Assembly (NCBI GenBank): GCA_004802725.1
Contig: SGPM01000198.1
Coordinates: 1 to 42,585 of the forward strand
Direction: 5' to 3'
From: Antrodiella citrinella
Lineage: Eukaryota > Basidiomycota > Agaricomycetes > Polyporales > Steccherinaceae
Length of the DNA stretch: 42,585 nt
The notes beneath the pieces were generated by a model. That model searched no databases. It worked only from the letters and a program-made list of their open reading frames with translations, and was not told where the DNA came from. Below, piece after piece: positions 10,064-21,824 of this stretch. A program made the position numbers and the translations under genes. Positions within the stretch are counted from its first letter, which is position 1, and every line of letters begins with the position of its first letter.

Positions 10064-10350
10064 ATCGTTGCGCCTAAAATCAGTTGTTTCATCCATTGTA
10101 TCATAATATCTTCATGCAGTATGTTTTCAGTCTATCTTTGAATCTCTATTCCATTCGAGCTATCGGGCGTGACCATTGGCTAGAATACTGAATGAAGTAC
10201 TCAAGTTCCAGACAGCATTCGTCTCTTGGAGGCTTCTTCCGGATCGGATAATCTGATAATGATATCGCGTCCTCGGAAACCTACTACGCCTGTGCGAATA
10301 TATACTTCGTCAATGGACGCGCTAGGTCTTCGTGCTCCTTTGTCTTGAAT

Positions 10351-13324
10351 ATGGCGGACCCAGCAAAGCAAGCAGACCCTCCTACCCCATCCCCCGATCC
10401 CGTTTATTTCACTCATAATGTCTACACATTGCAGTCTAGCATCAATGATAATGCCACGCGTAAGAGTAGGCGCGACACCGCTTCTTCCGCCTTTATGATG
10501 AAGAAGAACGTGATGAGTATTTCCCTCGACGCCTTGGACATCTGGACCACCGAAGAAGAGATCTTGGCGATGATGGACGACCAAATTAGGCAAAGAAAGG
10601 CAGCTGCATCGAACGATGTAGACTCTGCTGAAGGTGCTGTACACGTTCAGGTCGTCAGATGCCCTCGGTTTTGATCTCTATTCCATTAAACGCTGCAGCA
10701 CCTCCTTCCAGTGAGGTTCGACACGCTCAAGCAGACGACTCGTCCGATCTCGAGGTCCCCTCGCCATCGCCAGACTCTTCCCCGGTTCAAGAGGTTGGCT
10801 CAGATTCAGCGTCCACCTCTGGACGGCCTGTGCGAGCAACGCAATCAGCTCCCACGCAAGATAAATCTAACTCACGCACCAAGCAGAACTTGACGAGACT
10901 GCGCAGTGGGGTCGACGCCACTTTGGAGATCGCCAAGGTTGCAGGGGACTCGTTTCCGATCGCAAAAGGCGTTGTGGGAGGTATTTTGCTGATCCTGAAG
11001 ACGGTTGATGTGAGCTTCGTCTTTGCTCCATCCCCAGCTGCGGTACCACTTACTTACAATTGCGGTTTTGTTAGCGCGTCAAGGAGAACGCGAACGTGCT
11101 CGGGAAGATGATTGCACGCCTGGAGAGATTTGACCAAATCATCTCACCTGACACTGGCAGTGCTTCGGCCTTGCAGCTGTGGGAAGACAAAGACTTGCAG
11201 AGGTAATTATTCTGTCGATTCGATGATGTGAGATGAGGCGGCTGATCACAGATCATAGTCGTCTAGACGCCATCCGACAGGATTGGGAAGGGATGAGCAA
11301 GCAAAGGACGCATGCAGGAGTGTATTGGTGAATTAAGAGAAATCATCACCGACTTCCAGCTTGACCTTCAACAAGCGAGTCTCAAGAATGTCACGGTAAG
11401 TAAAGAATCGCTGCTGATAGTGTATGAAACTCACTGTGTTCTTTATTCTAGGACATGGGTGCGTACTAGCCTACTCGTTCCCACTCTTTTTCGCATCGCA
11501 CTTCTCTTTGAACAGCGGATCTGGCGCAGCTGGATAAATTGCCCCACAGCGAGGACGCTGCTTACGAGAAAGAACGTCAGATGGGGAAGCGGACGTCCTG
11601 CTTCGAGCACACCCGGGTGGAGATCGCTGGCAAACTCGAGCTTTGGGCCAGTAGCTTGCACGACTTCCAGCTGTTTTGGCTCAACGGAATGGCAGGCACC
11701 GGCAAGTCGACTATCGCAGACAGCTTGTACAGATACATCTCTTCAGACAACTATCTCGGTGCAGCGTTCTTCTGCTCTCGTGATACCGCCCAGGCTCGAG
11801 ACACACATCGGATCTTCCCCTCCATCGCTTACCAACTCCGTTCAATTTCCCGGAATACCGCAAATTTCTTGTCGAACAGCTGTGAGCAAAGCCATATCCG
11901 GCGAGCTCGACCTTGGACGACCAGCTGCAGAGGCTCATCCTAGATCCCTTGATGCGCCTGAAGAAAGCGTCCACGACCATCTTAGCACGTCCTCGCGTCA
12001 TTATTATCGACGCGTTGGATGAATGCAGCGACGAGCATGGTCCCCCAATCGCCCTCGTTGAGCTTCTGCTGAGTCGGGTCCCCGACTTCCGCAAGGTTGG
12101 CCTCAAGTTCTTTGTATCCAGTCGTCCCTCGGATGGCGTGCCGTACGTGTTCGAGGGGATGGGCGAGCGTCATGCGAGCCTTGACCTTCACAATGAACCG
12201 TTGCCTGCTGTGGCGCATGATATGCATGCGTTTGTCGAGCACAGCCTTTAAGAAGTGGCGGTTCGAAGCATCCGTTTCCCACCTCCTTTCACCTTCTCAC
12301 CGACCGATGTCGAGGTGATCGTTAATAAACCCGGCCCGCTCTTCGTCTATGCGTCTACGGTGTGCAGATACATCCGTGACGCTGATCCAGATTTGGACAC
12401 CCGGAACGACCTACTGAAGAAAATCACCTCCTCGGAGGGAAATTCTGGGTTAGGGGATGCTGAGAATTTGGATCAACTTTACCACCAGATCTTCGTTGAC
12501 GCTTTCCGGGGACCGAACGCGAAGAAGCCGGAAATGAAGCGTAGGCTTAGGGATGTGGTGGCCTTGATCCTGCTGGCCGCTCGACCGTTATGCGTAAGCG
12601 ACCTCGCTATACTTCTCGACGGACGATACACTGCCGTCCAGATTCGCCGGATCCTTCGCCACATGCACTCGGTACTGATTGTTCCCACCGAGGATGACGT
12701 GCCCATCCGTGCGTTCCACGCATCTCTCGAGGATCATGTCACGACGGAGAGTCGGGCTGGCGAGTTCTACGTGGATCCCGGTCTCCAGCATCACATGATG
12801 GCAATGCGTTGTTTCCAGATCATGGCAGAATATAACACAGAGAACTTTTGCGCTCTTCATGTTGGCGATGAGGGTACCGGGCGGTCATTACTGGAATATG
12901 CATGCTTTTTTTGGGCAATGCACATCCACGACGCGCATTGCGATGATGCCCTTTTGGACTCTGTGGAGCGGTTCGTTTCTACCGATCTCGCGAGATGGCT
13001 ATTGCTGTTCGATATGCTGGGAGGTGAGCTTCACAGAACCATATCCATGCTCGCGGAAGCAAGGTTGCTATTTAAGGTGAGACGTCGACACTACCCATCG
13101 ATCTGCACCGTCTCGGAACTCACTATTCACTCGCTTCCATCAGAAAGATCACCGAGTATACAACGTACTGCAGAAGATAGAGAAGATCGTGTTTGACAGA
13201 GTGCAACCGGAACTCCGATACGACGATGCTGGTATGGCCTATTTCGAGGGGCTAACACCGTGTCGCAGATCCCATCTACTACTCTGAACGTATGCGTCCC
13301 TTTCGGCCGAATTTTATTCAGTAA
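10351..13324 (+). pseudogene. NACHT NTPase (fungal NLR) with four-helix-bundle-like N-terminus, broken
   Basis: Domains in order are a low-complexity Ser/Pro/Asp-rich N-terminus; a helical block around 10880-11160 resembling the MLKL/HeLo-like bundle of fungal NLRs (ATLEIAKVAGDSFPIAKGVV, then NVLGKMIARLERFDQIIS); a NACHT domain with Walker A GMAGTGKST (11686-11712) and Walker B VIIIDALDE (about 11998-12024); SSRPSDG; the LFVYASTVCRYI segment; and a winged-helix-like part (ARPLCVSDLAILLDGR). No ankyrin or WD repeats follow; the gene ends near 13324. Lesions by alignment of frames: a shift near 11311, a shift near 11840 before FPEYRKFLVEQL, TGA at 11883-11885 and TAA at 12249-12251. Known NLRs of this type trigger cell death or non-self responses; this copy should not make a full-length protein unless several consensus errors are present. 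Confidence 0.85.
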
Positions 13325-13819
13325 TGGCCGCCGTCGACTCTTGGTCACATTTTGGGGATACCACTGCTTGAACGAATCAACGTTGGAGTGAACTTGGGCT
13401 GAATATGCGTTTCCGGATAATGTCGAAGGTTTACTCATCTTCCATGCAGCTCTTACTGCGCTGGCTTTTTACTCCTGCATCATACATACTGTGTTTCATT
13501 CGTGGTTTTTACGCAAAATATAAGATAACAAGCTCCATGCGATATGCGGCGGAGGCCTCAAACAGGTTGACAACAAGTACAAATAAAAAACAAACATCAT
13601 CGACTCTGATCGGATAATGTAGATCTTATTTTGCTCTCGTTCCACAGAGTCGTCTACCCTCTACGGTTTTCGTTCACGAATCACATCCATCTTCGTCCTT
13701 ATCTCATTGTACAACGGAGTCAGTCGGCAGGGAGCTGTGAACAAGGCCTCAGGCTTGCCAGTAAGTTCACCCTCAAACTTGCATATACTACATAGCTAGT
13801 CGCTCACGACTTCCAGCCA
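13325..13819. other. Intergenic region
   Basis: About 495 bp with only short unconvincing frames. It holds the 3' flank of the NLR and the 5' flank of the F-box gene. I see no repeat, RNA gene or clear regulatory motif. Confidence 0.5.
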
Positions 13820-15493
13820 ATGGAACTGGCGACACGAGACGACACCTTAAAAGGTCTCGATGAAAGGATCGCATATCATTTTAAGGCTATCTATGATCTC
13901 AGGGCCCGTAGGAACTCCCTTCTCCCCATTTCTCGCCTCCCGCCGGAGATTCTTGCTCAAATATTTGCCGACGTCGCAAGGATTGTGGGTACATGGTTCC
14001 GTCGGCGCCTGTGGTGGATCGTCGTATCCCACGTTTGCACATATTGGCGGGAGGTCTTGTTGACCACGTCGTATCTTTGGACTAAAATCGATTTGAACAT
14101 GAGCACGGAGGTCATAGAAACTTTCCTTGCTCGATCAAATGGGGCGTCTTTGGATATCACTGGCTTTATGATGGACCAGAATAAGCTTTCTCAGGCCCTC
14201 GATCTTGTTGTACCCATGTTGCATCGAGTTCACACCCTTCACGTGGAAGTGGAGAAATCCGTTCTTATGGCACTGGTCGACAAATTTCCCTCCTGCGCGC
14301 CTCGTCTCAAAACTTTGGACCTCACGGTGTCATCTTGCGAATCACTGCCGATTTTCCTGGAGCAGTGCACAACACCATATTTGACCTGTCTGTCGCTTTC
14401 GGGATATTACATTGACTGGAAGAACACCAGCTTACCCCTCTCCCTGACAGACCTAAGTCTTTGCGGATCCCTGACCGCCTCCCAGGGCCCGGGGGTGGAC
14501 ACCTCGATTACTGATGTCATAAAAACGATATCCTCCCTCCACTCACTGGAATATTTGCATATTGACGGGTACCATTTTGTTCCCTCCACATCAGTAGTCT
14601 CCTCAAACCCGATATCTTCTCCACCGCATCTAAAGGACATTTGGTTTTCTGCAGCCGCAGAGATGTCTGCTTACTTCCTGGACGCATTCTGCGTCGACCC
14701 CTCCGCTTCTATTACGACGAGCGTACCTTTCTCCTCGTCCCTCCTTCCGCTTCTCGACACCATCAGCTCTAAGCTTGGAATCGGCAGAGGATCGAAGAGT
14801 TCTATCGCCTCGCTGAGTATAGAACATAGGTCTATCTGTTTTTCCACATCAAGCACGATGGACGACCTCTTTCTACTATTGTGGCCATCTTACTTCCGCG
14901 TAATCGAGTACTGGGGTTCGCAACTTTCTACGCGTACCACATGGTGCACAGCAGTTAGGGAGCTGTGCGTCAGCCTCCCTCTACAGCACGTCGTTGAGCT
15001 GTCGCTCATTAACATCACCTACCATCCCGATGAGGAAGATACATGGCTCGACATTCTTCGCGTACTCACGAATGTGAGAACGCTGAAGATCACGTCGCGA
15101 GATCAGTACGAGCAAAGACTCGATGCTGCCGAGGTGATACCCGTCTGTTTAGGCTTCGTTGGACTGGAGGGAAAGCCCGTGATGCCTCGACTGGAGCGAA
15201 TAGTGTTGAAGGAGGTATGTTTTAGGGAGCGCGATGACCCTCACTGGCAAGAGAGTCGATTCTTCCTAGTTGACAGTCTGCTGGCCGCGGTCGTACTGCA
15301 CCGATCCCAGAATCCCTCCTTCCAACAAATCATCATCGAAGGATGTGAAAATATGGACCAAAGAGACGTCGATAGGATGACGGGCGGTCTGGAGGTTGTT
15401 GACGTAGAATGGGATGGGTATGTCCAGTGGCCGGAGGGTTGTTTCGTGGATGACGACAAAGGCGACGACAACGACGCCCCAGTAGACGACTAG
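13820..15493 (+). CDS. F-box protein with LRR-like C-terminal region
   Basis: A single open frame of 557 aa starts at ATG 13820. Near residues 30-80 it has a fungal F-box-like domain: ISRLPPEILAQIFADVARIV, then the usual WRREVL-type segment, here VVSHVCTYWREVL. The remainder has irregular leucine-rich repeats (for example LKTLDLTVSS, SLTDLSLCGSL, SLEYLHIDGY) as in Agaricomycete F-box families. The C-terminus is strongly acidic (DDDKGDDNDAPVDD). The F-box binds Skp1 in SCF ubiquitin ligases and the repeats would choose the substrate; that is family knowledge. It is the only F-box locus in the window that is both uninterrupted and intronless. Confidence 0.85.
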   Translation: MELATRDDTLKGLDERIAYHFKAIYDLRARRNSLLPISRLPPEILAQIFADVARIVGTWFRRRLWWIVVSHVCTYWREVLLTTSYLWTKIDLNMSTEVIETFLARSNGASLDITGFMMDQNKLSQALDLVVPMLHRVHTLHVEVEKSVLMALVDKFPSCAPRLKTLDLTVSSCESLPIFLEQCTTPYLTCLSLSGYYIDWKNTSLPLSLTDLSLCGSLTASQGPGVDTSITDVIKTISSLHSLEYLHIDGYHFVPSTSVVSSNPISSPPHLKDIWFSAAAEMSAYFLDAFCVDPSASITTSVPFSSSLLPLLDTISSKLGIGRGSKSSIASLSIEHRSICFSTSSTMDDLFLLLWPSYFRVIEYWGSQLSTRTTWCTAVRELCVSLPLQHVVELSLINITYHPDEEDTWLDILRVLTNVRTLKITSRDQYEQRLDAAEVIPVCLGFVGLEGKPVMPRLERIVLKEVCFRERDDPHWQESRFFLVDSLLAAVVLHRSQNPSFQQIIIEGCENMDQRDVDRMTGGLEVVDVEWDGYVQWPEGCFVDDDKGDDNDAPVDD

Positions 15494-16424
15494 CTATGAA
15501 GTCATTGGTGTCCGAATGTGCTTGTACCTAGTGTATTGCGTTTGTAGATATAGGAATATTTATACATATCATCCTATATGGGATGCCGACGGTATGAAGG
15601 AATCCACAGGGGTCCACATCCCCAGCCGATTTGAACTCCCTTCTTCGGTGTCCCTTGCTACACTCGAGTACCGACTCTCTTGCAACACCGCTCTCCTTTC
15701 CTCTTCACATCGGAGAGCTATCGGCATTGAACGCGCCAAGTAGCTACAACAGCCCGTCAGCCCAACGAGATAGACGTACTTTATGCCGAACATACCATGT
15801 TATCCACAAACACCGGTGACCGGCCTCTGTTCCCTCGTATCCTCCCAACTTCTGCGCTATATCCTCTTCCTCCGTTGAAGAGACAGCCCAATATGGTGTC
15901 AGGCTGCGGTCAAAGACAGTGACGACGATATCAGCAAACCAATGTTATTGGTTGGCAACTATTCAAGTTGTCGTCGTCGTATCATGCGATGGAAGAGGGA
16001 ACGGAGCGAGGAGCCAGGGCTGGGGCGGGTTGGAAGACGACAGTGATATTACAAAGGTATCGAAAGCGAGATCGTCGTGGTCGTATGTTGTAGAATGTTG
16101 AATGCTATGAACGAGGAAGAAGGTTGAAAATTGATGAGCGACGTGTACGATCTGACATTACGTAACCAGGAAACGTCGGGGCCGCCCACGTCCTTGTTCG
16201 AATCCTTTCTCATCTCAAATATTGAGTCCAGTAGAGAGCATTCTCAATTCTCAAGCCACTTCGTATCTGATCACGAGGCGCGGTTTCAGAAGCTCAGAGA
16301 ACCGACAGTACGAAATAGCACATGAGATTACACACAAGAAACTGGCGAATACAAAGACGATCCACAACTAAATGAACAGAAGATATACATACAGCAAGTA
16401 TCCTTCGTCAGATATGTCTTAGGC
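15494..16424. other. Intergenic region
   Basis: About 930 bp between the convergent F-box and oxidoreductase genes. Frames present are short and lack any conserved motif. It presumably holds both 3' ends. Nothing else recognised. Confidence 0.5.
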
Positions 16425-17732
16425 TCAGACCGTCTCCTGCGGGTGAACGACCAACTTCTTGGCGTGGACCTGCTGGTTCCTGTGCAGGTCCAACCCGCTA
16501 GAGACACCCAGAAGACCACCAGGGAGCAACTCAGCCGCGTTAGTCTACCAACCAGTCCACACATCAGTTCCATTCGGATAACATGCAAGAATGATACTCG
16601 ACGTACCTTGATCTGACCACTCTCCAACAACGCCGTCAAATACGGCAACGCCTCCTTCGCCAACTCCCTATTCTGTGGGGCCCAGAAGACGCCCCAAAGG
16701 ACGATGACGGTCTTCTCCTTTGGCTCCGTCTCGTCGATCGGGATGTGTCCGACCGTGATGAGGCTTCCGCCCGAAGCGAGGAGCGCGTACGCGGCGGTAT
16801 GGGTGTCGGGTGTTCCAATCGTGTCGAAGATGTACTTGAATTTCGTCGTAGTGAGGGAGGGGACGAGGGCGGAGAAGGAGGCGGAGGTGAGTGGGACGGA
16901 GCGGTCGAGGACGTGTGTGGCTCCGAGGGACTTGACGANGGCGTGGTTCGCGGGGGAGGCGGTGGTGATGATGGGCGAGAAGCCGGAGAGCTTGGCAAAT
17001 TGGATGACTGAAACACAAGTGAGTAAAGACCCGTCGTGAAGATTGGTGACAGTACGTACCACCTTGGCCTACACCAGATGCACCGCCGATGATCAAGATC
17101 GGCTCGCCAGCGTACTTGTTCAGCCCGCCATCAGCCCAGGGAGGCGTCAATCCGGCGCCGCCCATGGGTCCTTTGGGACTGTAGAACCCGATGATGGGAC
17201 CGGCGGTAGCGTTGGGAATAGCTGCAGCTTCATCGAAGCTGAAATTTGCCGGAATCTATGTGGTACAAATCATGTTATGAAGGGAGTTTGAGGCCGTGAT
17301 TGGGAGGAACGTCATACCTTGGTGACGAGATCGGCAGACGCAATACCGTACTGCTGGTAAGTACCTCTCGGGATACTGAACTCTCCTTGGTACATCCTGA
17401 TGGAAGAGCATTCATTAGTATGTCCGTGTGTGTCCGCGTGTGGAAGAACCGAAGATGACCCACACTCTATCTCCGACAACGATGTTGGTGACACCATACC
17501 CAACTTCGACAACGGTCCCAGCACCCTCGCATCCCAAGATGACGGGGAACTCGGTGACGACGATGCCGTAGTCCTTGACCTTGTAGTCGAATGGATTCAA
17601 TGCAGCGGACTCGATGCGGACGAGAACTTGGCCGGCGGTGGGTTTGACGACGGGAGTGATGTCGAGATTGAGATCACCTTGCTTGGCGACGAGGAAGAGG
17701 GCTTTCTGCTCGGAAGGGACTTGGATAGACAT
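16425..17732 (-). CDS. Medium-chain dehydrogenase/reductase (zinc-type alcohol dehydrogenase-like, quinone/enoyl-reductase class)
   Basis: The start is ATG 17732 (MSIQVPSEQKALFLVAKQGD) and the stop is TGA at 16425-16427. At least four introns separate a GroES-like N-terminal domain (VKPTAGQVLVRIESAALNPF, GCEGAGTVVEVG, GDRV) from a Rossmann domain with the nucleotide motif IIGGASGVGQ and HVLDRS, FDTIGT and GGSLITVGH. The last exon begins TNAAELLPGGLLG. No four-Cys structural zinc lobe is visible, so it belongs with the quinone-oxidoreductase/enoyl-reductase (ToxD-like) branch that uses NAD(P)H. Substrate unknown. One N lies in the Rossmann exon (16939). It looks intact. Confidence 0.88.
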
Positions 17733-18286
17733 ATTAGAGATGGTTGAGAGACAATTGAGAGGTGAGGTGAGGGAAATACGAGGGTCTCAGCAGGAGCTTT
17801 TAAGGAGGATGTAGAGACAGGTCATCAATCTCAATAACTCCAGGACAAACGGAACAGGGATCGTACCGACAGCGTACGGTGAATATTCATCACAAGTTCA
17901 CCAAGTGCAGAGGACAGTTGGCCGTTATACATACGTGCGTGCCGGCTCGTCGGTCCAATTCAATAAAGAACATCGTCAGTGTAGGAGGCGGCTACAAGGT
18001 ATTCGATCACGTCCGGCAGGAGTGGAAGTGACATGAGAGTGGTATGAGTGCAATATCAGATACGCAGTTGAATGAGAGCCTAGAGAGTCTTGGGAGATGA
18101 GATTTGTCATGCAGAGGGAGGGTTTCGCCATCCGTAGATGAGCCCAGGATGAGTAAGTGCAAGAGTAAGTGAACAGAAAGATGAACATTGAACAGGGCCC
18201 GTCGACGCGTAGACATGAAGAAGATGACAAACCGAATAATTGACCGCTGGCGCCACACTCATTGATCCTGACCGTGACCAATCAAT
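17733..18286. promoter_or_regulatory. Divergent intergenic region, oxidoreductase / F-box-like gene
   Basis: About 550 bp between divergent starts. It must carry both promoters. I see no clear TATA box or palindrome and no convincing frame. Confidence 0.35.
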
Positions 18287-19573
18287 ATGGCCACCGACGC
18301 CTCCGATGTGCTGCTCATTCCTACCGAGGTCTGCGAGACAATCCTAGACTTCATCGCCGACACATCCCGACACACCCTCCTCAGCTGCGCTCTTGTTTCT
18401 CGTGTGTGGCTCCCTCGATGTCGCTTTCATCTCTGCGGCGTCGTCATCCTTCGCTCTCACGAAGCACTGCTTTCCTTCTCCCTCCTCCTCTCTTCCTCAC
18501 CCCAATATGCGACTCTATTACATACACTGAGTCTCTGTGCCAAAGGGTCGAGAAAAGCTGACTCGTGGGTCGCTTCCGTCCCATTGATGCTCCCTCCACT
18601 CCCAAACCTCTCCCAATTCAAGATCCACGACTTCGAAATCCCGTATCAACACCCTACATTCTTCAAAGTATACAGCAATTTTACCCTCGCCACTCCGCAC
18701 TCGAAACTCAAGCTGGTCAACGTCTCCTACGACAGTTTCCACCTGATCGCCCTTCTCGCCGATGCCGTTCACGCATCCGAACTTGAACTCGATTCTCGTT
18801 CTCTTCTTCCGTACACTTCCGATGGCATCGTCGCGCACGCCATCTCAGCGAGCAACACCTGGCTTACCACGGTCACCATTCGTATTCGCTCGTGGATGGA
18901 GATGAAACAGATGGATTGGGACTGGATCTTGGCCTGCTCGAAGCTGACGTTCTGCGCCCTCGACGCGGACATTGACTTTGAGAGGGGCGGCGCCATCAGC
19001 CCTTTCTCCCCAGAAAACGCGGACGTCTGGTCGGGCGTGTGTCGCGTCGTCCTGTCCATGTCTGCCCGCCCGAATCACGCCGCGCAAGTGGAGATACGGG
19101 TGTGGACGTCCGTGCACGTTGTGATATCTGTGGGGTCCCAAGGTGCGTCGCAGGTTCTCTTCAAGTTCTAACTTCTGATAGCAAGATCTGAACTTATGTC
19201 TGTAGATCAGCAGCCAACGTTGCATGTATCCTTTGACGGCACACGTACTCCTTGGCAGGGCGCCTGGATGATGATATTGGATATTATGCTCCAATTCTCC
19301 TCCTGTAAGATCCACAATGTGGATGTGGACATGCAAGAGTTCGAATGGGGTGCTATTCATGACATAGCGTTGAGCGTATGCGAAACGTTGGAACGCATTC
19401 TGTTACGTCACCACCCCTTCCTCCATCATCTCAGCATACTACACCCGAAAAAGTACCAACCACTGGCAGGAACCGACTGTACGTTCAACCGTGATATGTT
19501 TCCGCGCGCATTTGCAAAGGGCGTCCTCGGGTCCGGATGTACGAATGCAGGCTGTACACGCCAGTCCGAGTGA
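18287..19573 (+). CDS. F-box-like protein
   Basis: Two exons, 18287-19142 and 19206-19573 (TGA), give 407 aa. The N-terminus carries a divergent F-box (LIPTEVCETILDFIADTS, then LLSCALVSRVWLPRCRFHL). The rest has weak leucine-rich character (PLPNLSQFKIHDFEI, DWDWILACSKLTFCALDAD), and a Cys-containing tail (CTNAGCTRQSE). It is the best preserved member of a pair; the decayed partner is at 4321-5460. A role as an SCF substrate adaptor is inferred from the family. Confidence 0.78.
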
Positions 19574-20204
19574 GCAGATAAACTCATTTGTTTTGCACTG
19601 CTTCTTTGCTCATCACAGAATTAGGGAGACGCACGCAGTCGAACAAATCGTTCTCCCTCAAATCTCATGTTCAAACCGATAGACAGCTCAACGTTCTGAC
19701 TCGGGTGTGCATGTAAGGTGTGTTGACTCTGCTATATTTCGGACGAGACCTTGATTTTCACAAGAGCATCAAGCATCAGTCAGATTCGAAGGTGTCTCAA
19801 AGATTCCCCGTTATTGTAGCTTGTACCTGCTTTGGGTAGCATGTCGGACGCGGCAGCGACGGATGTAGTAGATGAATGTATGCGTCCGAAATAGTACATG
19901 TATAACCACGAACCTACGCGCTCAGACAAACAGGCGTAGTTGTGGTAGGCTCATTGGTAAGGTTTGGCTTTGGATGGAAAGTTGAGAGGAGGTGTTTGGA
20001 GACAGACGGGCGGGAAACCGCCGAAGCATGGTCTTGCAGCATTCGTTTAAATTCAGTTACAACCTCAGTACCACTACATATTCATTCACATGAATGATCA
20101 GAGATCTCAACAGAATTGCTATTCGTACAACTGTTCACTACTTCTTACTTATGCTATCGTACACCTGTCTATCGTACACTTGAATTCCTCAAACACGAGA
20201 GACC
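19574..20204. other. Intergenic region
   Basis: About 630 bp between convergent genes. The first part is 3' flank of the F-box-like gene (its counterpart at 5430-5460 is shared with the pseudogene). No gene or repeat recognised in the rest. Confidence 0.5.
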
Positions 20205-21627
20205 CTACCCCATCATCTTGAGCAGCGCCTCCAACTGCATCTGCTCGCGCGACTTGAACACAGGCGAATCCCACAGCATCCTGAACACGTGCTTCGTCGG
20301 TTGTTCCACAGAGAGCTTGTTCCGCCTGTTGTCGGTGAGCGTATCCGGCGCCACGCTGACCAGTCTGTACGCCGCCGGGAGCGAAAAGTCGTGCTGTATA
20401 CCACGCATCATCATCTTCTTAAAGTCGTCCATGTCGCGAATGGAATGCATCGCGAGGCGCGTGTCAGCGTCGAGATCGCGGTTGTCGGAGGCGGGCGCAA
20501 CGCAGGCCATTCCTGCAGAGTGGCCGTACATGTCCGCAGCCTCGCAGAGCCACTTTTCGGTGACCTCGACATGGGGGTGGAGCATCCGGCTAAGGTGCGT
20601 TGAGGGGTCAATGGAGTGGACATGGATGACGAAAAACTTACGCCGCGAGAAGCTCGTATGCCGACCATTTCTTCATGTAGTAGCGGGTGCAAGGTCTTCC
20701 ACCGCCAACCGATTCCAGCCACTCGATTGACGCAGTATTCATCTTCCCAGCATGCAGGATAAAAGCACCCAGAGAGACGAGATAATCGGGAACAGTGACA
20801 GCGTCATTGGAGTCAACCAAAGAGAATGTAGAGTTCGGCAAGACCTCAGCAAAATACCGACAGAAGCGTTTGTTGAGGTTGCTGATCACGTAGGCACCGC
20901 TTCTCGCAGAGGAGCGTCAACTCGTCTTTGTCGTCCACAAAGATGGTATGTAACTTTGCTATGAGACGGAGGCAGAGGATGTACTGCAAAAAGACCGAAG
21001 TCCCTACGAGTGAAAATCGCACTTGTTGAGCGAGACACCGTATGATGAAGGACGAAGAGACGTGCTACCGCAGGCCCATTGCCCAATAACGCATGCACCC
21101 ACGGCATTCACACCCCCTCCCACGTCCGTTGTCGTGCCCTTCAAAAAGGGGTTGGGTGGCACCTTGGTCAAGAGGGGCGGCGCATCCTCGATCCACTCCT
21201 CGTTAAACCGAACTTCCAATCCGTCCTCCTCCGCGTGCTTCAAGATCTCTTCCGATTCGGCACCGCGTTCCGTGTAGAAGAAGTATCTCATAGCAAAGTC
21301 CGGGTCTGCAGCGTAGGCGTGCAGCGCTTCTGCTGCGTCCGCCCATTCGCGACGAACAAGGAGACCGTGGTACTTAGGATGGGCGGACGTGAGCTCCAAG
21401 CTGAAGTTGTCGAGGACGAGACAGCTCTTGGGGAGGGGGCCTTCCCAACCGGGTTCCTTCACCTTGTCTTCTTTCTTCTGCGGGCGGAGGATGGGCTGGA
21501 GTCTGATGAGTTCCTTCAGGGGTTTGCCCCATGCAGCGCGCTGGAGGCGGGAGAATAGATCTTGATCAGGCAACTTCTGAATGTTCTTGTGGGAAGTGAG
21601 GAATTCGGCGAGAGGTGTGGCAGCCAT
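20205..21627 (-). CDS. Hypothetical protein, multi-exon
   Basis: I do not recognise the family. The first ATG is 21627 (MAATPLAEFLTSHKNIQKLP). Exon 1 encodes a region with LVLDNFSLELTSAHPKYHGLLVRREWADAAEALHAYAADP and ends near TGC G before a GTAGCACG donor. The next exon includes LHTIFVDDKDELTLLCEK, then YVISNLNKRFCRYFAEVLP. An intron with GTAAGT donor follows ELLAA, and the last exon (RMLHPHVEVTEKW to LEALLKMMG) ends in TAG at 20205-20207. Near 20898 the frame seems to slip by one base between LCEK and AYVISN, either an unseen splice or an indel. No signal peptide or membrane segment. Confidence 0.6.
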
Positions 21628-21712
21628 GTTGGACGTGGACGTGAGGAAACGACCGGCAAGGCTCCGGAGATGGAAAAGATGACCACTAGTCACTAGTCCA
21701 TCAGTAGTGTCG

Positions 21713-21756
21713 ACGACAGCGACGGTGTCAACGACACCGACAACGACACCGAGGAT
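21713..21756. repeat. Imperfect GACA-type short repeat
   Basis: The stretch CGACGACAGCGACGGTGTC, followed by AACGACACCGAC and AACGACACCGAGG, is an imperfect repeat of an AACGACACCGA unit. It lies between the divergent hypothetical gene and the F-box pseudogene. In one frame it would encode an Asp-rich tract. Confidence 0.5.
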
Positions 21757-21824
21757 GTGGGCATTGTGGACGTAGCCGAGTCGCAGAGTTCGTGTTGTCA
21801 GTACCGGTACCAGTGTGTAGCCTT

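Noticed and set aside
11870..11930. Intron starting GTGAGC to remove the TGA at 11883 in the NLR
   Set aside because: Splicing to the next CCAG acceptor puts the conserved LQRLILDPL segment out of frame.
17400..17747. 115-aa acidic plus-strand frame
   Set aside because: It lies antisense to the first exon of the MDR oxidoreductase, whose domains are clear; acidic composition is a shadow of the coding strand.
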